From assembly GCF_900104045.1 (NCBI RefSeq), contig NZ_FNIN01000003.1:1-64000 (forward strand): a DNA stretch of 64,000 nucleotides, given 5' to 3'. This document shows positions 26,645-35,793 of the stretch, piece after piece. Within the stretch, counting starts at the first letter, position 1; every line of letters starts with the position of its first letter. This DNA comes from Desulfonauticus submarinus. Its GTDB lineage: Bacteria; Desulfobacterota; Desulfovibrionia; Desulfovibrionales; Desulfonatronovibrionaceae. Both the position numbers and the translations under genes were made by a program. Under the pieces are notes generated by a model that saw nothing but the letters and a program-made list of their open reading frames with translations, searched no databases and was not told where the DNA came from.

Positions 26645-27739
26645 ATGGCTCAAAAAATCAAAATAGGCATTGTTGGAGTTGGCAACTGTGCCAGTGCGCT
26701 GATCCAGGGAATTTATTACTATAAAAATAAACAGCCTGAAGATGCTATTGGTTTAATGCATTGGGAAATAGGAGGATATAAGCCGTTTGATATCGAAATA
26801 AGAGCAGCCTTTGATATTGATGCAAGAAAAGTAGGAAAAGATGTTAGTGAGGCAATATTTAGTCCTCCAAACTGTACAACAATCTTTTGTCCCAACATAC
26901 CGCTTATAGGGACAAAGGTCCAAATGGGACAAATCTTAGATGGATTTTCAGAACACATGAAAAATTATGATGCCAAATACACATTTGTTCTTTCTGATGC
27001 GCCTCAGTTATCTCAAGAAGAAGTAGTAAATATTTTAAAAGAAAACCAAGTTGAAGTTCTTTTAAATTATCTGCCTGTTGGTTCTGAAGAAGCCACAAAA
27101 TTCTATGCTGACTGCGCTCTAAAAGCTGGGTGTGCATTTGTAAATAATATTCCAGTATTTATTGCCAGCAACCCTAAATGGGCTTCTAAATTTAAAAATG
27201 CAGGCTTGCCAATTATTGGAGACGATATCAAATCCCAAGTAGGAGCAACTATTGTCCATAGAATTTTGGTTGATCTATTTAAAAAACGAGGAGTAAAATT
27301 AGAAAAGACATATCAATTAAATACAGGCGGAAACACTGACTTTTTAAACATGTTAAACAGAACTAGATTAGCTTCAAAAAAAGAATCAAAAACAGAAGCT
27401 GTACAAGCAGTTACTGCTAAACGCCTAGTAGATGAAAATATACATGTAGGGCCAAGCGATTATGTTGCTTGGCAAAAAGACAATAAGATAGCGTTTATCA
27501 GATTGGAGGGAAAATTGTTTGGAGATGTACCTATGAATCTAGAACTCAGATTGTCAGTAGAAGATTCACCTAATTCTGCAGGCGTGGCTATAGATGCAAT
27601 TAGATGCGCAAAACTAGCTCTAGATAGGAAGCAAGGAGGAGCTCTTGTAGAGCCTTCTGCTTATTTCTGTAAACATCCACCGATACAATTTACTGATGAC
27701 CAAGCCAGAAAACTAGTAGAAGACTTTATAAATGCGTAA
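26645..27739 (+). CDS. ino1: Inositol-3-phosphate synthase
   Basis: A 364-residue NAD-dependent enzyme of the shorter, actinobacterial/archaeal type. The Rossmann start is IGIVGVGNCASALIQGIYYY. Later segments are LLNYLPVGSEEA, FVNNIPVFIASNPKW, PIIGDDIKSQVGATIVHR (catalytic lysine region), TGGNTDFLNM and EDSPNSAGVAIDAIRCAKLALD. It converts glucose-6-phosphate to inositol-3-phosphate, for inositol lipids or inositol-based solutes. A very strong purine-rich ribosome-binding site (GGGGGAGG) precedes it. No gene for di-inositol-phosphate or phosphatidylinositol synthesis is nearby, so the end product is open. Confidence 0.92.
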   Translation: MAQKIKIGIVGVGNCASALIQGIYYYKNKQPEDAIGLMHWEIGGYKPFDIEIRAAFDIDARKVGKDVSEAIFSPPNCTTIFCPNIPLIGTKVQMGQILDGFSEHMKNYDAKYTFVLSDAPQLSQEEVVNILKENQVEVLLNYLPVGSEEATKFYADCALKAGCAFVNNIPVFIASNPKWASKFKNAGLPIIGDDIKSQVGATIVHRILVDLFKKRGVKLEKTYQLNTGGNTDFLNMLNRTRLASKKESKTEAVQAVTAKRLVDENIHVGPSDYVAWQKDNKIAFIRLEGKLFGDVPMNLELRLSVEDSPNSAGVAIDAIRCAKLALDRKQGGALVEPSAYFCKHPPIQFTDDQARKLVEDFINA

Positions 27740-27799
27740 ATAAAGTTGATAAAGCTATTATATTAACTTAGGATTAAAAATAAAATCAAGGATATTTTT

Positions 27800-28516
27800 A
27801 TGATTCCATTAAAAGACTCTATTCCTCATAGAGAAACCCCTTTTGTAAATTACTTTATTATTGCGTTAAATTGTTTAGTGTTTTTATATGAAACTTCTCT
27901 TTCCCCTGCGGAACTAGAAACACTTTTCCACAACTTTGGACTTGTTCCTGCAAGATATACTCATCCTGTATGGGCAATGTTTACAGGATTATCCCCTCAT
28001 AATTACTTGCCTTTTTTTACCAACATTTTTCTTCACGGCGGTTGGTTCCATCTTATTTCTAATATGTGGGCCTTGTTTATATTTGGAGACAATGTAGAAG
28101 ATAGATTAGGCCATAAACGCTATTTATTATTTTATTTATTATGTGGAATAGGAGCTAATTTATGCCATTTTATGCTCAATGCAGATTCTACTCTCCCAAC
28201 TGTAGGGGCATCTGGTGCAATTTCTGGAATAATGGGAGCCTACCTCATTCTTTTTCCATTTTCTAGAATTATTACTTTAATTCCTATTTTTTTCTTGCCT
28301 TATTTTATTGAAATACCTGCATTTTTCTATTTAATTGCCTGGTTTTTTATGCAAGTATTTTCTGGTGTATTTAGCCTAGCTAATCCTTATGCATCTTCAA
28401 ATATTGCATTCTTTGCCCACATAGGAGGTTTTATTATTGGAATAGTGTTATTACCTTTATTTAAAAACAAAAATTATAGAACATGGTATCCAGATGAGAT
28501 TTATTTTAATGTTTAA
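27800..28516 (+). CDS. Rhomboid-family intramembrane serine protease
   Basis: A 238-residue membrane protein with the rhomboid layout: N-terminal FVNYFIIALNCLVFL, then FLHGGWFHLISNMWALFIFGDNVE, the catalytic GASG (Ser138) in the fourth helix and the catalytic His207 in NIAFFAHIGGFIIG. Both residues of the dyad are present, so it should be active. It cuts membrane proteins within the bilayer. The gene is 23 nt upstream of an SDH-type membrane serine protease, suggesting a joint role in membrane-protein turnover. Confidence 0.92.
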   Translation: MIPLKDSIPHRETPFVNYFIIALNCLVFLYETSLSPAELETLFHNFGLVPARYTHPVWAMFTGLSPHNYLPFFTNIFLHGGWFHLISNMWALFIFGDNVEDRLGHKRYLLFYLLCGIGANLCHFMLNADSTLPTVGASGAISGIMGAYLILFPFSRIITLIPIFFLPYFIEIPAFFYLIAWFFMQVFSGVFSLANPYASSNIAFFAHIGGFIIGIVLLPLFKNKNYRTWYPDEIYFNV

Positions 28517-28539
28517 AAATAAAAAATAAGGAGAAAATT

Positions 28540-29364
28540 ATGCATTACATGGATTTATTTTGGCTATTTTTTATTTTATCAGCCCTTCAACCCATTTTAA
28601 AACAAAAAATGCTAGAAGCAGCCAGACAAAGACTTATTGCCAAAATTGAAAAACAACGAAAATCAAGAGTTATTCTTTTAATTCATAGGCAAGAAACCAT
28701 GAGTTTACTCGGGTTTCCTGTATTTCGTTATATTGATATTCAAGACTCAGAAGAAGTTTTACGGGCAATTCATTTAACAGATCCAACAGTTCCTCTAGAC
28801 ATAGTTTTACATACTCCTGGAGGATTGGTCTTAGCCTCCCTTCAAATTGCAAGAGCCTTAAAAAAACATAAAGGAAAAGTAACTGTATTCGTTCCTCATT
28901 ATGCAATGAGCGGAGGCACAATGATAGCTTTAGCTGCCGATGAAATTGTAATGACAAACTCTTCTGTTTTAGGGCCTATTGATCCTCAACTCGGCCAATA
29001 TCCTGCAGCATCTTTGCTTAGAACAACTGAAAAAAAGCCTGTAGATAAATTAGAAGATCAAACTCTCATCATGGCTGACATGGCCAAAATGGCAATTAAA
29101 CAAGTAGAAGAAGCTGCTTATGACTTACTTATCAAAAATTATCCTCAAGAAAAGGCTAAAGAACTAGCTAAAATTTTATCTGAGGGGAGATGGACACATG
29201 ATTATGCTATTACATTTGAAGAAGCTCAAAAATTAGGTTTAAAAGTTAATAACAATATGCCCCAGGAAATTTTGCAACTTTTAAGTCTTTATCCCCAACC
29301 AGTGAAAAAAGTTCCCAGCGTGGAATATCTTCCAATACCTAAAAAAGACATTTCTTCAAAATAA
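28540..29364 (+). CDS. SDH/ClpP-class membrane-anchored serine protease (DUF114-like)
   Basis: A 274-residue protein with one N-terminal membrane helix (LFWLFFILSALQP) and a ClpP/SppA-type crotonase fold. LDIVLHTPGGLVLASLQIARAL and FVPHYAMSGGTMIALAADEIVM are the conserved blocks, with Ser124 the likely nucleophile, followed by LGPIDPQLGQYPA. The family (PF01972) was once called serine dehydrogenase proteinase. It has a good AAGGAG site and follows the rhomboid gene in the same operon. Confidence 0.85.
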   Translation: MHYMDLFWLFFILSALQPILKQKMLEAARQRLIAKIEKQRKSRVILLIHRQETMSLLGFPVFRYIDIQDSEEVLRAIHLTDPTVPLDIVLHTPGGLVLASLQIARALKKHKGKVTVFVPHYAMSGGTMIALAADEIVMTNSSVLGPIDPQLGQYPAASLLRTTEKKPVDKLEDQTLIMADMAKMAIKQVEEAAYDLLIKNYPQEKAKELAKILSEGRWTHDYAITFEEAQKLGLKVNNNMPQEILQLLSLYPQPVKKVPSVEYLPIPKKDISSK

Positions 29365-29392
29365 CAAAATTAAATGTACTCTTTATTAAAAC

Positions 29393-29426
29393 TTGTTAGG
29401 AAAGGGGTAGTCCCCTTTCCTAACAA
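29393..29426 (+). terminator. Strong hairpin after the SDH protease gene, terminator-like
   Basis: A perfect 15-bp stem, TTGTTAGGAAAGGGG against CCCCTTTCCTAACAA, with the 4-nt loop TAGT. It begins 28 nt after the stop. It lacks a U-tract: the next bases are AACAAATAAC. It probably ends or stabilises the upstream mRNA, but it does not meet the classical terminator rule. Confidence 0.55.
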
Positions 29427-29502
29427 AACAAATAACAAATATGATATTTTCCTATCAATAATTTTGTGAATAAATTATTCAAAAAAACTAAAATAAAAAA
29501 AC

Positions 29503-29617
29503 TATCTAAAAAACTACAACTTTTAAATTTTTATCAATTTATACTCTATAATTATCACCTATATCCTTAAAAAAAATCAAAGAAAAAATTCAAAATTATC
29601 TAAAAAACTTACAACTT
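29503..29617. repeat. Pair of near-identical direct repeats
   Basis: TATCTAAAAAACTACAACTT at 29503-29522 recurs at 29597-29617 with one inserted T. The copies start 94 nt apart, upstream of the pdxJ promoter. They could be binding sites or a remnant duplication; base composition alone makes chance similarity less improbable than usual. Confidence 0.45.
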
Positions 29618-29645
29618 AATTTAAGCAACCAACTTCTTTCTTTCC

Positions 29646-29672
29646 TTGACCTCTATAATAATTCGGTATAAA
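29646..29672 (+). promoter_or_regulatory. Promoter of the pdxJ operon
   Basis: TTGACC (29646-29651) and TATAAA (29667-29672) with a 15-nt spacer, about 38 nt before the pdxJ start. The spacer is shorter than ideal, but both boxes are good. Confidence 0.5.
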
Positions 29673-29709
29673 AAATTATATTTATTAAAATTTTAATCTG
29701 GGGGATATA

Positions 29710-30435
29710 ATGCCAAGACTCTGTGTAAATGTAGATCATGTCGCAACTTTAAGGCAAGCTCGATTGGGTATAGAGCCAGATCCTCTTACTGCAGCTCATA
29801 TGGCAGAAATTGCAGGAGCAAGTGGAATTATAGTCCATTTACGAGAAGATAGGCGCCATATCCAAGATCAAGATGTTTACAACCTTAAACAAAGTTTAAA
29901 GACTCATCTCCATTTAGAAATGGCTGCTACTCCAGAAATGCAACAAATAGCTTTACGCATAGAACCATATATGATTTGCTTAGTTCCTGAAAAAAGGCAG
30001 GAACTAACCACCGAAGGTGGCCTAAACTGTCTTGCTCAAACAGAACACCTAAAAAAATATCTTTTACCTTTTAAAGAAAAAAAAATTTTGACCAGTCTTT
30101 TTATTGACGCTGATATAGAACAAATTAAGGCAGCACAACAAATAGGAGCAGATTATATAGAAATACACACTGGTCATTATGCTGATGCAAGTTGTTATAC
30201 AGAACAAAAAAAAGAATTTGACAGAATATTAAAAGCTATTGAATACGCTCAATCTCTAGGCCTAAAAGTAAATTTAGGACATGGGTTAAATTATCACAAT
30301 ATTTTAGCTTTTGCTAAAGTAAGAGGAATCGAAGAATATTCTATTGGACATAGCATTATTTCCAGAGCAATATATGTAGGTATTTCTAAGGCTGTGGAAC
30401 AGATGGTTCAAATAATAAATAAATTTTTAGATTAA
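29710..30435 (+). CDS. pdxJ: Pyridoxine 5'-phosphate synthase
   Basis: A 241-residue TIM-barrel enzyme beginning [24 protein letters not shown], the PdxJ signature. It continues with [49 protein letters not shown] and [10 protein letters not shown]. It joins deoxyxylulose-5-phosphate and 3-amino-2-oxopropyl phosphate to make pyridoxine phosphate. It is the first gene of a seven-gene plus-strand run and is followed by acpS after 1 nt, the usual pdxJ-acpS pair. Confidence 0.96.
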   Translation: MPRLCVNVDHVATLRQARLGIEPDPLTAAHMAEIAGASGIIVHLREDRRHIQDQDVYNLKQSLKTHLHLEMAATPEMQQIALRIEPYMICLVPEKRQELTTEGGLNCLAQTEHLKKYLLPFKEKKILTSLFIDADIEQIKAAQQIGADYIEIHTGHYADASCYTEQKKEFDRILKAIEYAQSLGLKVNLGHGLNYHNILAFAKVRGIEEYSIGHSIISRAIYVGISKAVEQMVQIINKFLD

Positions 30436-30436
30436 A

Positions 30437-30808
30437 ATGATCTTAGGGATTGGATTAGATGTAGTTGAAGTAACAAGAATAGAAAAAATCTATTCTCGTT
30501 ATAAAGCTCACTTTATCAAAAAAATATTAACTCCAAAAGAAAAAGAAAAAATAAGCAAACCAGAGGTTCTATATTTAGCATCAAGATTTGCTGTTAAAGA
30601 AGCTGTAGTAAAAGCTATTGGAACAGGATTTAGAGCAGGAATAGGCTTTCAAGATATTGAAGTAGTAAATTCCTCTGATGGTAAGCCAAATATAATTTTA
30701 AAAAACAAGGCCCTTGAGGCCTTTAAAAATATGGGAGGCAAATTCATTCATGTTTCTATTACTCATACCAAATTAATAGCATCAGCAGTAGTAATTATTG
30801 AAAATTAA
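30437..30808 (+). CDS. acpS: Holo-[acyl-carrier-protein] synthase
   Basis: A 123-residue phosphopantetheinyl transferase with GIGLDVVEVTRIEKI and FAVKEAVVKAIGTGF, the Mg2+- and CoA-binding signatures. It loads the 4'-phosphopantetheine arm of CoA onto acyl carrier protein. It lies 1 nt after pdxJ. Confidence 0.95.
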   Translation: MILGIGLDVVEVTRIEKIYSRYKAHFIKKILTPKEKEKISKPEVLYLASRFAVKEAVVKAIGTGFRAGIGFQDIEVVNSSDGKPNIILKNKALEAFKNMGGKFIHVSITHTKLIASAVVIIEN

Positions 30809-30872
30809 ATATTTAGAAATGAGATGTCCAAAAGCGAATAATAATAGTCGCTAAAAAAGAGAGGTTATTTAT

Positions 30873-32435
30873 ATGTTTCAACCATTACCTACCCCCAAAG
30901 AAATGGCAATGTGGGATAAGATGGCAATAGAAGATTTCAACATCTTACCAGAAATCTTAATGGAAAATGCCAGTCAAGAAGCTCTTTATATTTTAAGAGA
31001 ACAATTCCCTTCCTTAAAAGGAAAAACTGCTCTTATCTTTGCAGGCTCTGGGAATAATGGTGGTGATGGTTTTGCTTTGGCCAGACATTTGGTCAACCAT
31101 GAAGTAAAAGTCATGATTTTACACTCCAAAAGACAAAAAGAATATCGAGGGACTACTGCAGGATACCACCTAAAACTAGCCAAAAAAATGGATATTCCAT
31201 TAATGCACTTACCTGAATATAATATGGATTTCTTACCTCAGGTAGATATTGTAGTAGATGGGTTATTAGGCACTGGCTTTAAAGGACATTTAAGATCTGA
31301 ATATGAAAAATGGATAAAAAAAATCAACAAAATTGGAGAAAAGGCTTTTGTCTTATCCTTAGATATTCCTTCTGGACTAAATGGGGAAACAGGAAATCCT
31401 TCTCCTTTAGCTGTAAAAGCTGATGTAACAATCACATTTGAAGAAGCAAAATTGGGTCTTTTTTTACCACCAGCCAAACCCTATGTAGGAACATTAAAAA
31501 TAGGAAAAATCGGTATACCCAAAAAAATAAAAATAGAAAATCCGTGCACCCATTATGCACTAACCCATAAAATCTTAAATTTACTTTCCCTTCCTCCAAG
31601 TACTTTACATAAAGGTAAAGCAGGACATGTCTTAATAATAGGCGGATCTCCAGGACTTTGCGGAGCCCCTCAGCTAGCTGCCCTAGGAGCCTTAAGAAGT
31701 GGGGCTGGACTGGTTACAGTAGCATGTCCTCAATCTTTAAAGACTGAAGTAAAAGGATGTTTCCCAGAAATAATGACTTTATTTGTTAACAATTCAGACT
31801 CTTATCTTGGACCGGAAACATTAGAAATTATTAAAGAAAATCTCTTTAAGTTTAAAGCTGTTGTATTTGGACCAGGGCTGGGAAGAAATAAATCTTGTCT
31901 TGAATTATTAAAATCATATCTTTGCTTAGAAAACTACCCTCTTACTGTATTTGATGCTGATTCGCTATATTTTTTCGCATCTTATCCTGAATTATTTGAT
32001 ATGATAAAAAACAAAAATGAAGTCATTTTTACCCCCCATCCTGGAGAAATGGCTAGATTCTTTGGAAATAAAGCAGAAGATATCAATCAACAACGCGCAA
32101 AATATGCTTATGAATTTGTAAATAAGTATAAAGTTAATCTTATCCTAAAAGGCGCAGCAACCATTGTAGCTGTGCCAGGAAAACCACTTTATATTTCCCC
32201 TTTTGCTACTCCTAACTTAGCTTTAGGAGGCTCTGGCGATATTTTAGCAGGTATTTTAGGCTCTCTTTTGGCACAAGGTTATTCTCCTTTAAATGCTGCC
32301 TGTTTAGGTGTGTATATGCATGGTCTAACAGGACAATATTTAGGAGAAAAGTATCCATATCGCGGCAATTTAGCGCAAGATATTGCCAATTCTCTTCCTC
32401 TTGTATTGGCCAAAGTAATTAAGCAAAGTAATTAA
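30873..32435 (+). CDS. nnr: Bifunctional NAD(P)H-hydrate epimerase / dehydratase
   Basis: A 520-residue fusion that repairs hydrated NADH and NADPH. Residues 1 to about 220 are the epimerase (YjeF_N): ILMENASQEA, FAGSGNNGGDGFALARHL, DGLLGTGFKG and LDIPSGLNGETG. From about 230 the ribokinase-like dehydratase follows: GKAGHVLIIGGSPGLCGAPQLAALGALRSGAGLVTVA, FGPGLG, TPHPGEMARF and LALGGSGDILAGILG. The start has GAGAGG upstream. It sits between acpS and tsaE, a common order in Desulfovibrio relatives. Confidence 0.95.
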   Translation: MFQPLPTPKEMAMWDKMAIEDFNILPEILMENASQEALYILREQFPSLKGKTALIFAGSGNNGGDGFALARHLVNHEVKVMILHSKRQKEYRGTTAGYHLKLAKKMDIPLMHLPEYNMDFLPQVDIVVDGLLGTGFKGHLRSEYEKWIKKINKIGEKAFVLSLDIPSGLNGETGNPSPLAVKADVTITFEEAKLGLFLPPAKPYVGTLKIGKIGIPKKIKIENPCTHYALTHKILNLLSLPPSTLHKGKAGHVLIIGGSPGLCGAPQLAALGALRSGAGLVTVACPQSLKTEVKGCFPEIMTLFVNNSDSYLGPETLEIIKENLFKFKAVVFGPGLGRNKSCLELLKSYLCLENYPLTVFDADSLYFFASYPELFDMIKNKNEVIFTPHPGEMARFFGNKAEDINQQRAKYAYEFVNKYKVNLILKGAATIVAVPGKPLYISPFATPNLALGGSGDILAGILGSLLAQGYSPLNAACLGVYMHGLTGQYLGEKYPYRGNLAQDIANSLPLVLAKVIKQSN

Positions 32436-32445
32436 TTATAAAAAT

Positions 32446-32907
32446 ATGAAAATAAACAATCTTAATCTAAACAAAACACAAAAACTTGCTCACCTTTTAG
32501 GAAATATATTTTCTTTAACAAATAAATGGCCTATTATTCTCTTAGAAGGAACCTTAGGGGCTGGAAAAACAACCTTTGTACGTTTTTTTGTAGAAAATTT
32601 CCCTCAAGGAGAATTGGCAGAGGTCGGCAGCCCTAGTTTTAATATTTTAAATCTCTATCCCACTATTCCAGAAATAGCTCATCTAGATCTATATCGTCTT
32701 TCATCGCTGGGATGGGATGATTTTTTGGAGGAAATTATTTTTGATCCATTTAAAATTAAATTGATTGAATGGAGTAATTTTTTACCTAAATCTATTCAAT
32801 TAGAAGACTATCTAAAAATCTCTATTCAAATAGAAAAAAATTTACGCACTTTTAGCTTTACGGCCAAAGGAAGTGGACGTAAAATACTTTCTCAACTCAA
32901 TGTTTAG
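32446..32907 (+). CDS. tsaE: tRNA threonylcarbamoyladenosine biosynthesis ATPase TsaE
   Basis: A 153-residue P-loop protein with LEGTLGAGKTTFVRFF, VGSPSFNILNLYP, AHLDLYRL and LIEWSNFLP, the TsaE set. With TsaB, TsaC and TsaD it makes t6A37 in ANN-decoding tRNAs. The gene lies 10 nt after nnr. Confidence 0.93.
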   Translation: MKINNLNLNKTQKLAHLLGNIFSLTNKWPIILLEGTLGAGKTTFVRFFVENFPQGELAEVGSPSFNILNLYPTIPEIAHLDLYRLSSLGWDDFLEEIIFDPFKIKLIEWSNFLPKSIQLEDYLKISIQIEKNLRTFSFTAKGSGRKILSQLNV

Positions 32908-32925
32908 GGAAGAGGTAAAAAACTA

Positions 32926-34146
32926 ATGGAAATTATAGTTCAAAAATTTGGAGGAACTTCTGTAGCCAACCTAGAGTGCATGCAAAAAGTTAAAGAAAAG
33001 GTTTTAAAACCTTTAAAAGAAGGGAAAAAAGTAGCCATTGTATTGTCTGCCATGGCCGGAGAGACAAATCGTCTTATAGAAATGGCTAAAAAATGGTCAA
33101 AATATCCTGACCCAGCTGAAATGGATGTACTTGTATCTACAGGGGAACAAGTTTCTATAGCTCTTTTTACCATGTTATTAAAAGATGCAGGGATTAAAGC
33201 ACGCTCATTACTAGGATATCAAATTCCTATTCGTACTGATAGGGATTTTGGAAGAGCAAGAATCTTAGATATTGATGAAGAAAAATTAAGAAATTACTTC
33301 AAAAATTATGATGTATTAGTAGTAGCTGGGTTTCAAGGATGTGACTGTGAGAACAGAATAACTACTTTAGGAAGAGGCGGATCTGATACAAGCGCTGTAG
33401 CTTTAGCAGCTGCTTTAAAGGCAAAAGTGTGTGAAATCTACACAGATGTGGATGGCGTGTATACAACAGATCCAAACATTTGTTCTTCTGCTCGCAGAAT
33501 TGACAAAATTGCTTATGATGAAATGCTTGAAATGGCGAGTATGGGAGCCAAGGTGCTTCAAATTCGCTCTGTAGAGTTTGCAAAAAAATATAATGTGCCT
33601 ATTCTAGTCCGCTCTACTTTTAAAGATGGCCCTGGCACATTAGTAACTAAGGAGGATCCAAATATGGAAGCTGCTATGGTCTCTGGTATTGCCTATGATA
33701 AAGACCAAGCCAGAGTAACGTTAGTAGATGTTTATGATCGACCAGGTGTGGCGGCAAATATATTTGAGCCAATTGCTGCTGCAGGAATAGTAGTAGATAT
33801 GATTGTCCAAAATCCAAGTAGAAATGGCTCTACAGACATGACATTTACTGTTCCAAGAGGAAATGTTGAAGAAACTGTTAAAATTCTTGAAAAAATAAAA
33901 GATAAATTAGGAGCTAAAGAGATTCTAACAGACACCAATGTATCAAAGGTCTCTGTAATCGGCGTTGGCATGAGAAACCATGCTGGAGTAGCAGCCATAG
34001 CTTTTTCTGCTCTTAAAAATGAAAATATAAACATTATGATTATCAGTACATCTGAGATTAAAATTAGTTGTTTAATTGAAGAAAAATATACAGAATTAGC
34101 TGTAAGAACTTTACATGAGGCTTTTGGATTAGAAAAAGAAGAATAA
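32926..34146 (+). CDS. lysC: Aspartate kinase
   Basis: A 406-residue aspartokinase. The catalytic domain has VQKFGGTSVA, STGEQVSIALF, GFQGCDCENRITTLGRGGSDTSAVALAAAL and YTDVDGVYTTDP. Two C-terminal ACT domains (from about residue 265) contain GVAANIFEPIAAAGIVVDMIVQNPS and VGMRNHAGVAAIAFSALKNENINIMIISTSEIKIS, so feedback by lysine and/or threonine is expected. It starts the aspartate-family pathway. The ribosome-binding site is GGGAAGAGG, and cimA follows after 24 nt. Confidence 0.95.
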   Translation: MEIIVQKFGGTSVANLECMQKVKEKVLKPLKEGKKVAIVLSAMAGETNRLIEMAKKWSKYPDPAEMDVLVSTGEQVSIALFTMLLKDAGIKARSLLGYQIPIRTDRDFGRARILDIDEEKLRNYFKNYDVLVVAGFQGCDCENRITTLGRGGSDTSAVALAAALKAKVCEIYTDVDGVYTTDPNICSSARRIDKIAYDEMLEMASMGAKVLQIRSVEFAKKYNVPILVRSTFKDGPGTLVTKEDPNMEAAMVSGIAYDKDQARVTLVDVYDRPGVAANIFEPIAAAGIVVDMIVQNPSRNGSTDMTFTVPRGNVEETVKILEKIKDKLGAKEILTDTNVSKVSVIGVGMRNHAGVAAIAFSALKNENINIMIISTSEIKISCLIEEKYTELAVRTLHEAFGLEKEE

Positions 34147-34170
34147 TTAAAGACAAATAAAAAAAGAAAA

Positions 34171-35793
34171 ATGAAAACAGTTAAAATATATGACACCACT
34201 CTAAGAGATGGTACACAGGCAGAAGATGTTAACTTCTCTGTAGAAGATAAGATCAGAGTAGCTCAAAAATTAGATGAGCTTGGGGTTCACTATATTGAGG
34301 GAGGCTGGCCAGCTTCTAATCCCACTGATGAACGTTTTTTTAAAGAAATTCATCATTATGCCCTAAAAAATGCCAAAATTACTGCCTTTGGAAGTACTCA
34401 TGCAGTCAGTAAAAATGCAGACAATGATCCAAATTTAAAATCTCTCATTGCATCAGGAGTAGATGTAATTACTATATTTGGCAAAACATGGGATATACAT
34501 GTTAAAGAAGCCTTAAAAACCACTCTAGAAAAAAATTTAGAACTCATTAAAAATAGTCTGTTATTCTTGAGACCAAAAGTAAAAGAACTTTTTTTTGATG
34601 CAGAACATTTTTTTGATGGCTTTAAGGAAAATAAAGAATACACCCTAGCCTGTCTGAAAAAAGCATTGGAAGGCAAAGCAGATGTTTTAGTACTTTGTGA
34701 TACTAATGGAGGGACCACTCCTAGCGAAATTAGACAAATCATCCGAGAAGTAAAAAAAGAACTTCCTCATGCAAACCTTGGTATTCATGCCCATAATGAC
34801 TCTGAATTAGCTGTTGCCAACAGTATCATTGCTGTTGAAGAAGGGGCAATTCAAGTTCAAGGCACAATAAATGGATATGGAGAACGTTGTGGCAATGCAA
34901 ATTTATGTTCTATTATACCTAATCTTCAATTAAAATTAGGATATGCTTGTTTACCAGAAGACAATTTAAGATTACTCACTTCAACTTCTTTATTTGTATC
35001 TGAAGTTGCCAACTTACCATCTTTTCATAGACAGCCATTTGTAGGCAAATCTGCATTTGCTCATAAAGGCGGAGTACATGTGAGTGCTGTCAGAAAAAAT
35101 CCTCGTACTTACGAGCATATAAAGCCTGAATTGGTGGGCAATAAACAAAGAATCCTACTTTCTGATTTAGCAGGACAATCCAATATTCTTTTTAAAGCTA
35201 GACAATACGGATTTCATCTGGATAAAAATGATCCTTTTGTTTTAGAACTTTTAGCCAAATTAAAAGAACTTGAAAGTCAAGGATATGAATACACAGCTGC
35301 AGAGGCTTCTTTTGAGCTATTATTAAATCGAGTGTTAGGAAGAGCTCGCACTTATTTTACTTTAGAAAATTATAGAGTATTAGAGACAAAACGCAAAAAA
35401 GAAGAACCTATATCTGAGGCCACTGTAATGGTTAGAGTAGGAGGCATGTTAGAACATACTGCAGCAACAGGCAAAGGTCCTGTAAATGCTTTAGATAATG
35501 CCCTTAGAAAAGCCTTAGAAAAATTTTACCCTTGTTTAAAAGAAATGCACTTAATAGATTTCAAGGTAAGAGTATTTTCTTCTTTAAATCGAGATTTGGC
35601 AGGAACAGCCTCAAAAGTAAGAGTTCTTATTGAATCTGGAGATCCTAAACATAGGTGGATTACTGTGGGTGTTTCTTTTAACATCATTGAAGCAAGTAGA
35701 CAGGCTCTAGAAGATTCTCTTAACTATAAATTATTTAAATCTGACCAAGAAAAATTAACCAAAGCTTTAAAGGAAGCCAGTGAGGGCTTTTAG
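34171..35793 (+). CDS. cimA: Citramalate synthase
   Basis: A 540-residue member of the isopropylmalate-synthase superfamily of the citramalate type. It opens YDTTLRDGTQAEDVNFSVEDKIRVAQKLDELG and continues with IEGGWPASNPTDERFF, LVLCDTNGGTTP, GIHAHNDSELAVANSI, NGYGERCGNANLC and FAHKGGVHVSAVRKNP. The C-terminal regulatory domain contains ATGKGPVNALDNALRKAL. It condenses pyruvate and acetyl-CoA to (R)-citramalate, giving 2-oxobutyrate for isoleucine without threonine deaminase. It is paired with lysC and its stop overlaps the rarA start by 1 nt. Confidence 0.92.
   Translation: MKTVKIYDTTLRDGTQAEDVNFSVEDKIRVAQKLDELGVHYIEGGWPASNPTDERFFKEIHHYALKNAKITAFGSTHAVSKNADNDPNLKSLIASGVDVITIFGKTWDIHVKEALKTTLEKNLELIKNSLLFLRPKVKELFFDAEHFFDGFKENKEYTLACLKKALEGKADVLVLCDTNGGTTPSEIRQIIREVKKELPHANLGIHAHNDSELAVANSIIAVEEGAIQVQGTINGYGERCGNANLCSIIPNLQLKLGYACLPEDNLRLLTSTSLFVSEVANLPSFHRQPFVGKSAFAHKGGVHVSAVRKNPRTYEHIKPELVGNKQRILLSDLAGQSNILFKARQYGFHLDKNDPFVLELLAKLKELESQGYEYTAAEASFELLLNRVLGRARTYFTLENYRVLETKRKKEEPISEATVMVRVGGMLEHTAATGKGPVNALDNALRKALEKFYPCLKEMHLIDFKVRVFSSLNRDLAGTASKVRVLIESGDPKHRWITVGVSFNIIEASRQALEDSLNYKLFKSDQEKLTKALKEASEGF

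Larger units (their letters stand above)
29365..29709. other. AT-rich intergenic region of 345 nt
   Basis: No gene is seen. It holds a perfect 15-bp hairpin (29393-29426), two near-identical 20-21 nt direct repeats (29503 and 29597) and a promoter for pdxJ (29646-29672). The rest is A/T-rich without readable structure. Confidence 0.6.

Noticed and set aside
33732-34199. A 155-codon open frame on the minus strand across lysC
   Set aside because: It lies wholly opposite the aspartokinase ACT domains and the start of cimA, has no ribosome-binding site and no recognisable motif; it is a shadow frame.
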